Origin: Amorphochlora amoebiformis
Taxonomy: Eukaryota; Cercozoa; Chlorarachniophyceae
DNA length: 64,000 nucleotides
Assembly: GCA_054601695.1 (NCBI GenBank)
Contig: BAAHQB010000127.1
Coordinates: 434,001-498,000, forward strand
Reading direction: 5' to 3'
Below the pieces are notes generated by a model. It did not search any database. It saw only the letters and a program-made list of their open reading frames with translations, and was not told where the DNA came from. The translations under genes and the position numbers were made by a program. How positions within the stretch are numbered: position 1 is the first letter of the stretch; each line of letters starts with the position of its first letter. This document shows positions 1 through 64,000 of the stretch, one piece after another.

Positions 1-20
1 TATATACTTCTAAAAAGATA

Positions 21-331
21 TTATTCCGAGTACCTTCTAGTAGTCTCCTCCAATTTGTCGATCGAGACTTTCGAGTATGGGAGCTTGTTATATACGCCTT
101 GCAGATAAGGGGCCTGCATGGAAGTGGTCACAACCTCCTTGAGATAGTTTGATATTCCGGTTCCAGCATTCTGTCGTATCGGTAGAATTTGGATAAGCGA
201 AAAAAATAGATATATAATAAATAAAGGAATACGCTGCTCTCCGAGACCTGAATGAAAGCATAGGTTACTCCGTGTGCTAAGGATATAATCCCGAGAAGTA
301 AGCACGTTCGAAGAGGACGGTGCGTGTTCAT
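21..331 (-). CDS. Small protein with signal-peptide-like N-terminus, 2 exons
   Basis: Two minus-strand exons, 331-248 and 170-21, joined by a 77-bp GT-AG intron (donor CAG|gtctcg, acceptor cgacag|AAT), phase 0. The model gives 77 residues: it starts MNTHRPLRTCLLLGIISL, a basic n-region followed by a hydrophobic core, as in a signal peptide or signal anchor, and ends at TAA (21-23). The second exon encodes a soluble-looking stretch (GISNYLKEVVTTSMQ and KVSIDKLEETTRR). An alternative donor (AG|gtactc, about position 33) could extend the gene beyond the left edge. Reading straight through the intron also stays open, so the intron is inferred from its pyrimidine-rich 3' end and the hydrophobic start. 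I do not recognise the family. It is divergent from the RsmI gene at 630, with 298 bp between the start codons. Confidence 0.45.
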
Positions 332-629
332 CGTCAACCTCAACCGGTTTCTCTGTAACGTCGTCAATTTTCTTGAATCCAGTCATAATCATGATGATAC
401 GAAGCGGCTCTTCGATCCATAGAGTAAAACTTTGTAAAATCATTAACAATAGATAAGAATGGAAGATGGCTGTGAACGATAACGAGAAAAGTTTATTTCT
501 TCACCGAGAAAAGTTTATTTCACCGTAAATTTAGTTTCGGCAGGAGTTTCCGAATATCTTTTCGGCAATACTGCACTGTGCAAAGTCACTCTCCGTGACC
601 CGAACCCTTCCCCCTCTCTGCGTCTCGGC
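332..629. promoter_or_regulatory. Intergenic region between two divergent starts
   Basis: This 298-bp segment separates the ATG of the minus-strand small gene from the ATG of the RsmI gene, so it must hold both promoters if the start assignments are right. It is free of (TA)n. A direct repeat AGAAAAGTTTATTTC occurs twice (about 484-500 and 506-522). No TATA box is convincing. Confidence 0.4.
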
Positions 630-12413
<11,784 letters not shown>

Positions 12414-12531
12414 TCGTTACATTAGTATTCTAATTAGTCGCGTGCACGGGCTTGGTGTTGAAAGTTACATGTGTTATGATTTAGTTTATAGCTGCCTGGC
12501 TACTATGATATAAAAAGATATATAAAAATAT

Positions 12532-12571
<40 letters not shown>

Positions 12572-12945
12572 AAAAGCATAAGGTAGATCTGGCCTTTATC
12601 ATCTGGATCATATAAAAGTAAATATATTCATTAGTACATCTAGTTTTTTTTTTTTACATACACATGTATTCAACTAGATTAGATGTATATATCCAGATAT
12701 ATGTTTATGAAAGCACATCATGATTCTAATATCTAGAATATGAGGCTGACTATCTAGACTACGACCTTTAGTCTAGATCTAGTCTAGTAGATAGTAAACT
12801 TATGATATCAGAAAGATTACAATTCATACACATAAACACGTCCAGAATATTCATCTACAAGGTCTAGGGTACTACATGTTCATAGATGTTATATCGTACT
12901 ATGTACTGGTATTTCTTGGTTATGTTAGAGTATAAATATATCTAG

Positions 12946-12977
<32 letters not shown>

Positions 12978-13154
12978 TATATATATGTGTGTCTAGGTGT
13001 GTGTATGTATATATCCTCTAGATCCTGTATAGCTTTCACTACTTGAAACACAAAGCTGAAACGTTGACGGCAATTTCTTATCAATAAAAACGTTTGTCCA
13101 ATGCCGCTGGAGCACAGCCGCGGTACATCGAAACAATTCGACGACAATTTAATA
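12414..13154. other. Intergenic region between convergent RsmI and the next gene
   Basis: AT-rich 741 bp after the RsmI stop. 12620-12950 is not (TA)n but has many CTAG/TCTAGA palindromes (for example near 12750-12790, TCTAGACTACGACC...TAGTCTAGATCTAGTC), which could fold. It should contain both 3' UTRs. No ORF of note. Confidence 0.5.
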
Positions 13155-15060
<1,906 letters not shown>

Positions 15061-15579
15061 AGAGGTTAAGAGCTGAAATCATACCACACAGGCACTTAGA
15101 CGTAATTTAACGCCTCCTGTGGAAAATTGGTCTGTGTTTTTCAGCCTTACAAGAAAGGCCACTAGGCAGATTACGAAGACTTTGACCATCTGCCGCGTAT
15201 TCACCTGACGAATTAAGCTCGAGTAAGATGACCTGATGGATTTCACGCTTCAATTTAAGTTAGAGGGTTGACCCCCGTCTCGTTGTCCTGTGAGATCGAG
15301 AGGTCGAACGCCTTCTTCTCCAACGTGAGCATTCCGACGAAGAAATGTGCGATTCTCCTCTATTCTCAAGGTGTGAAATCTTAAAATCCAGTCACGACTG
15401 TATGTATTTTCGAATTTCGTCAAATGGCAAATACATACCCACACAATCGGAATATCCGTACCGTTTGAGACCGCTGGGCTCACCTGTAGCGTCGCCCGTG
15501 GCGGTATAGCCGACAAATTCTATTTTAATTCTTATTAATTCGTTGGTACAATTCTGACAACCCAAAAAAAGTCGGCGCA
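15061..15579. promoter_or_regulatory. Region between divergent starts of the acidic-tail gene and GET1
   Basis: 519 bp of unique, moderately GC sequence without (TA)n, between ATGs on opposite strands. Minus frames at 15250-15560 are open and could be 5' exons of the minus gene. I see no clear core promoter motif. Confidence 0.35.
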
Positions 15580-24348
<8,769 letters not shown>

Positions 24349-24428
24349 AGGGTTATATGAAAAGATGAATGTTTCTGTACTATATACATATAAATTAATA
24401 TATATATATATATATATACATATATATG

Positions 24429-24473
<45 letters not shown>

Positions 24474-24535
24474 TTTAGATTGTATATTGGGGTGAACATA
24501 CACATACGTGTATTACTTCATACATATACATATAC

Positions 24536-24606
<71 letters not shown>

Positions 24607-24623
24607 CATACATATATATAACA

Positions 24624-24660
<37 letters not shown>

Positions 24661-24691
24661 ACAAATGTGTGTACATGTGTATATATATACC

Positions 24692-24722
<31 letters not shown>

Positions 24723-24774
24723 GTATACAATATGTACATATATACTTATACATGTGTAATACATATACACATAT

Positions 24775-24813
<39 letters not shown>

Positions 24814-24822
24814 TACATAATT

Positions 24823-24872
<50 letters not shown>

Positions 24873-24903
24873 GTGTACCTGGGCGCCAATATATTTCTCC
24901 TTC
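24349..24903. other. Intergenic region between convergent GET1 and the gene at 24904-45425
   Basis: 555 bp, largely (TA)n with short CA/TG stretches. It must contain both 3' ends. No gene seen. Confidence 0.5.
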
Positions 24904-45425
<20,522 letters not shown>

Positions 45426-45676
45426 TCCCGATGGCTTGTATCGCCCCATGGTGCGCCTCAGGCCGCACTTCCATCGAATCCATAATGCGTGTCGACTGGC
45501 ACGTGGCTGGTCACGCAGGTTTGTCACCTCATGACTAGGAGGGATTCACCGGTAGCCACCGAGATTCCCTGGGGATCACCGAGATTCCTACCGAGATTCC
45601 TTGGGGATCCACCGATTATCTCGGGTAGCCGGGACCCCGGGATTTAATATCTGGAATTCTCGGGGTGAGGACGTCG
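45426..45676. promoter_or_regulatory. Short divergent promoter region with ACCGAGATTCC repeats
   Basis: 251 bp between the chosen starts of two divergent genes. The 11-mer ACCGAGATTCC occurs three times in direct orientation (45558, 45578, 45590), followed by CCACCGATTATCTCGG. The local sequence is GC-richer than anything around it. These are plausible shared regulatory sites. Confidence 0.5.
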
Positions 45677-49257
<3,581 letters not shown>

Positions 49258-50185
49258 GGTTAGGATTAGGGTTAGGGTAAAGTTTGGGTTAGGGTTAGAG
49301 GCTAGGGTTAGGGCTAAGTTAGGGTTAGGGTTAAGAGTTAGGGTTAGGGTTAGGGTTAAGAGTTAGGGTTAGGGTTAGGGTTAAGAGTTAGTGTTAGGGT
49401 TAGGGTTAAGAGTTAGGGTTAAGGGTTAGGGTTAAGAGTTAGGGTTAGGGTTAGGGTTAAGTTAGGGTTAGGGTTAAGTTAGGGTTAGGGTTAGAGTTAG
49501 GGTTTGAGGGTTAGAGTTAGGGTGTTAGGGTTAGGGTCAGAGTAAGGGTTAGGATTAGGGTTTGGGTTAGGGTTAGGGGGTTAGGGTTAGGGTTAGGGTT
49601 AGGGTTAGGGGGTTAGGGTTAGGGTGTTAGGTTAGGATCAGATTATCCAGCATGTCGTAGTCCGAGGACCATTGACTCCTCCACAGAGTGGGGCTTGTTA
49701 GGGTTAGGGTTAGGGTTAGGGTCAGGGCGTTAGGGTTAAGAGTTAAGGTTAGGGTTAGAGTTAGGGTTGGGGTTAGAGTTAGGGTTAGGGTTATGTGGTT
49801 AGGGTTAGGGTTAGGGGGTTAGGGTTAGGGTTAGGGTGTTAGGGTTAGGGTAGGTTGTTGGGATTAGGGTGTTAGGATTAGGGCTAGGGTGATAGGGCTA
49901 GGGTGATAGGGCTAGGGTTAGGGCTAGGGTGTTAGGGTTAGGGTTAGGGTGCTAGGGTTATGGTTAAGGTTAGGGTTAGGGTTAGGGTAGAGTTGGGGTT
50001 GTGGTTAGGATTAGGGTTAGCGTTAGGATAAGATTATTCTGCATGTCTTATAGGTTAGAGTTAGGGTTAGGGTTAGGGAGATGGTTAGCATTAGGGGTTG
50101 GGGTTAGGGTTAGGGTTAGGGTTAGAATTAGGGTTAGGGTTAGGGTTAGGGTTAAGGCTAGGCTTAGGTTGAGATTGACTAGTAA
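49258..50185. repeat. 0.9-kb TTAGGG telomere-type array downstream of the WW gene
   Basis: Highly degenerate TTAGGG with GTTAGGG, TAAGAG and GGTGTTAGGG variants. It contains dispersed element copy 3 in reverse (about 49628-49694) and a fragment near 50028-50050. It starts at the WW stop codon and is the largest telomere-type block here. Confidence 0.93.
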
Positions 50186-50274
50186 TGATTTCAATTTTGA
50201 AAAAAAATATGTTTCATTTTTTTTTTTGGTTTGTCAGGAGAGCCCAAGCCCAGTCCGCATGCACAGCCTCGGGT

Positions 50275-50325
<51 letters not shown>

Positions 50326-50411
50326 GTATGTATATTAGATGAGTATGGGGTTCCATGGAGGATCAACGATGGAAAGTCTTAAGCAAGCTATGGTATATCC
50401 CAGATATATTC

Positions 50412-50464
<53 letters not shown>

Positions 50465-50567
50465 CACATATGAATATATATATGTACATTTGTAATATAA
50501 TTATATACATGTATATATAATATTGACTGTAGCCATCATATAATAATATATATATGTATATATATAT

Positions 50568-50601
<34 letters not shown>

Positions 50602-50614
50602 CAACATTCATATG

Positions 50615-50677
<63 letters not shown>

Positions 50678-50684
50678 TATATAT

Positions 50685-50720
<36 letters not shown>

Positions 50721-50844
50721 CTAGATATATATATATATATATGTCGTAGACATGTAATATTTACATATATATAAATAGAGTAATGAATACTAGTCTAAGA
50801 TCTATAAGATGTCAAAACTCATGTATATATATATATATATCTAG

Positions 50845-50876
<32 letters not shown>

Positions 50877-51219
50877 ATATATATGTTTAGATTTGGGGCT
50901 TTGGCGTCTCGATCGCTTTTGGGTTGATGAGTCGTCTCATGTTCTAGATATTCCAGATGTATTACAAGAACTTACACTCTGCCTACTGCGTACGTACACT
51001 GGTCAAGTCTAGATATACACGTACCTGATACGAGTATCACCGCGGAGATCAAGTCTCTAGTATCAATGGCAAACGTGTGTAGCAGCCGCAAATGTGAGAG
51101 TGCAATTGTATTGATTACAAATCGTGAACTAGATTAACTTTTAAAATTCACGCATTTATTGTTTATAAACGGAACTTGAGAGTTCAAGATGAACTAGAAT
51201 GAAGCTAAATTTAATGCAC
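50186..51219. other. Region between convergent WW and EF-hand genes, with an unassigned exon-like pair
   Basis: Plus-strand exon-like pieces: 50239-50273 (tttgtcag|GAGAGC...CTCGG|gttgta, long T tract before the AG) and 50338-50393 (attag|ATGAGT...GCTATG|gtatat). They could be joined as ...TASDEYGVPWRINDGKS then stop, or be alternative 3' exons of the WW gene. 50740-51130 is AT-rich, CTAGA-rich sequence without an ORF. Confidence 0.35.

Positions 51220-64000
<12,781 letters not shown>

Overview
This is a nuclear genomic window from an intron-rich unicellular eukaryote (a protist). Bacterial layout is absent. Coding sequence is cut into exons of about 16-230 bp (mostly 30-80 bp) with clean GT...AG boundaries and reading frames that stay in phase across the joins. 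The introns are dominated by (TA)n microsatellite, with CCCTAA/TTAGGG telomere-type repeats, CT/GA tracts and several minisatellites. TTAGGG-type repeats occur in many eukaryotic lineages, so I cannot name the organism. All exon models below were built by hand from splice signals, phase and protein sense; no transcript evidence was available.

Layout: seven genes in strictly alternating orientation. (1) 21-331 (-), small protein with a signal-peptide-like N-terminus. (2) 630-12413 (+), RsmI-family rRNA 2'-O-ribose methyltransferase, 16-17 exons, Arg-rich organelle-type presequence; recognised with high confidence. (3) 13155-15060 (-), short protein with an acidic tail. (4) 15580-24348 (+), Get1/WRB receptor subunit of the tail-anchored protein insertion pathway, 9 exons, 178 residues. 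(5) 24904-45425 (-), about 512 residues in 23 exons, Gly/Phe-rich segment then a conserved-looking body I cannot identify, presequence-like start. (6) 45677-49257 (+), protein with two WW-like modules and an Arg-rich presequence. (7) 51220 to beyond 64000 (-), a protein with EF-hand-like segments resembling centrin/calmodulin relatives. Divergent starts are 251-519 bp apart and convergent ends 555-1962 bp apart.

The unusual part is the intron biology. Most introns reduce to G-(TA)n-G, so the microsatellite itself supplies GTATAT donors and TATAG acceptors. Around at least a dozen exons the introns carry decayed copies of the exon's own edge: 5'-edge copies mostly lie upstream and 3'-edge copies downstream, in the sense of transcription, often repeatedly (about 12 copies near 36.2-37.4 kb, 6 near 21.8-22.5 kb). 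Telomere-type tracts inside genes always carry CCCTAA on the sense strand and often abut splice sites. A 59-bp element recurs inside telomere-type tracts at 9.5, 46.2 and 49.6 kb. Three of the seven proteins have organelle-presequence-like N-termini (RsmI, gene 5, gene 6); this is inference from composition only.
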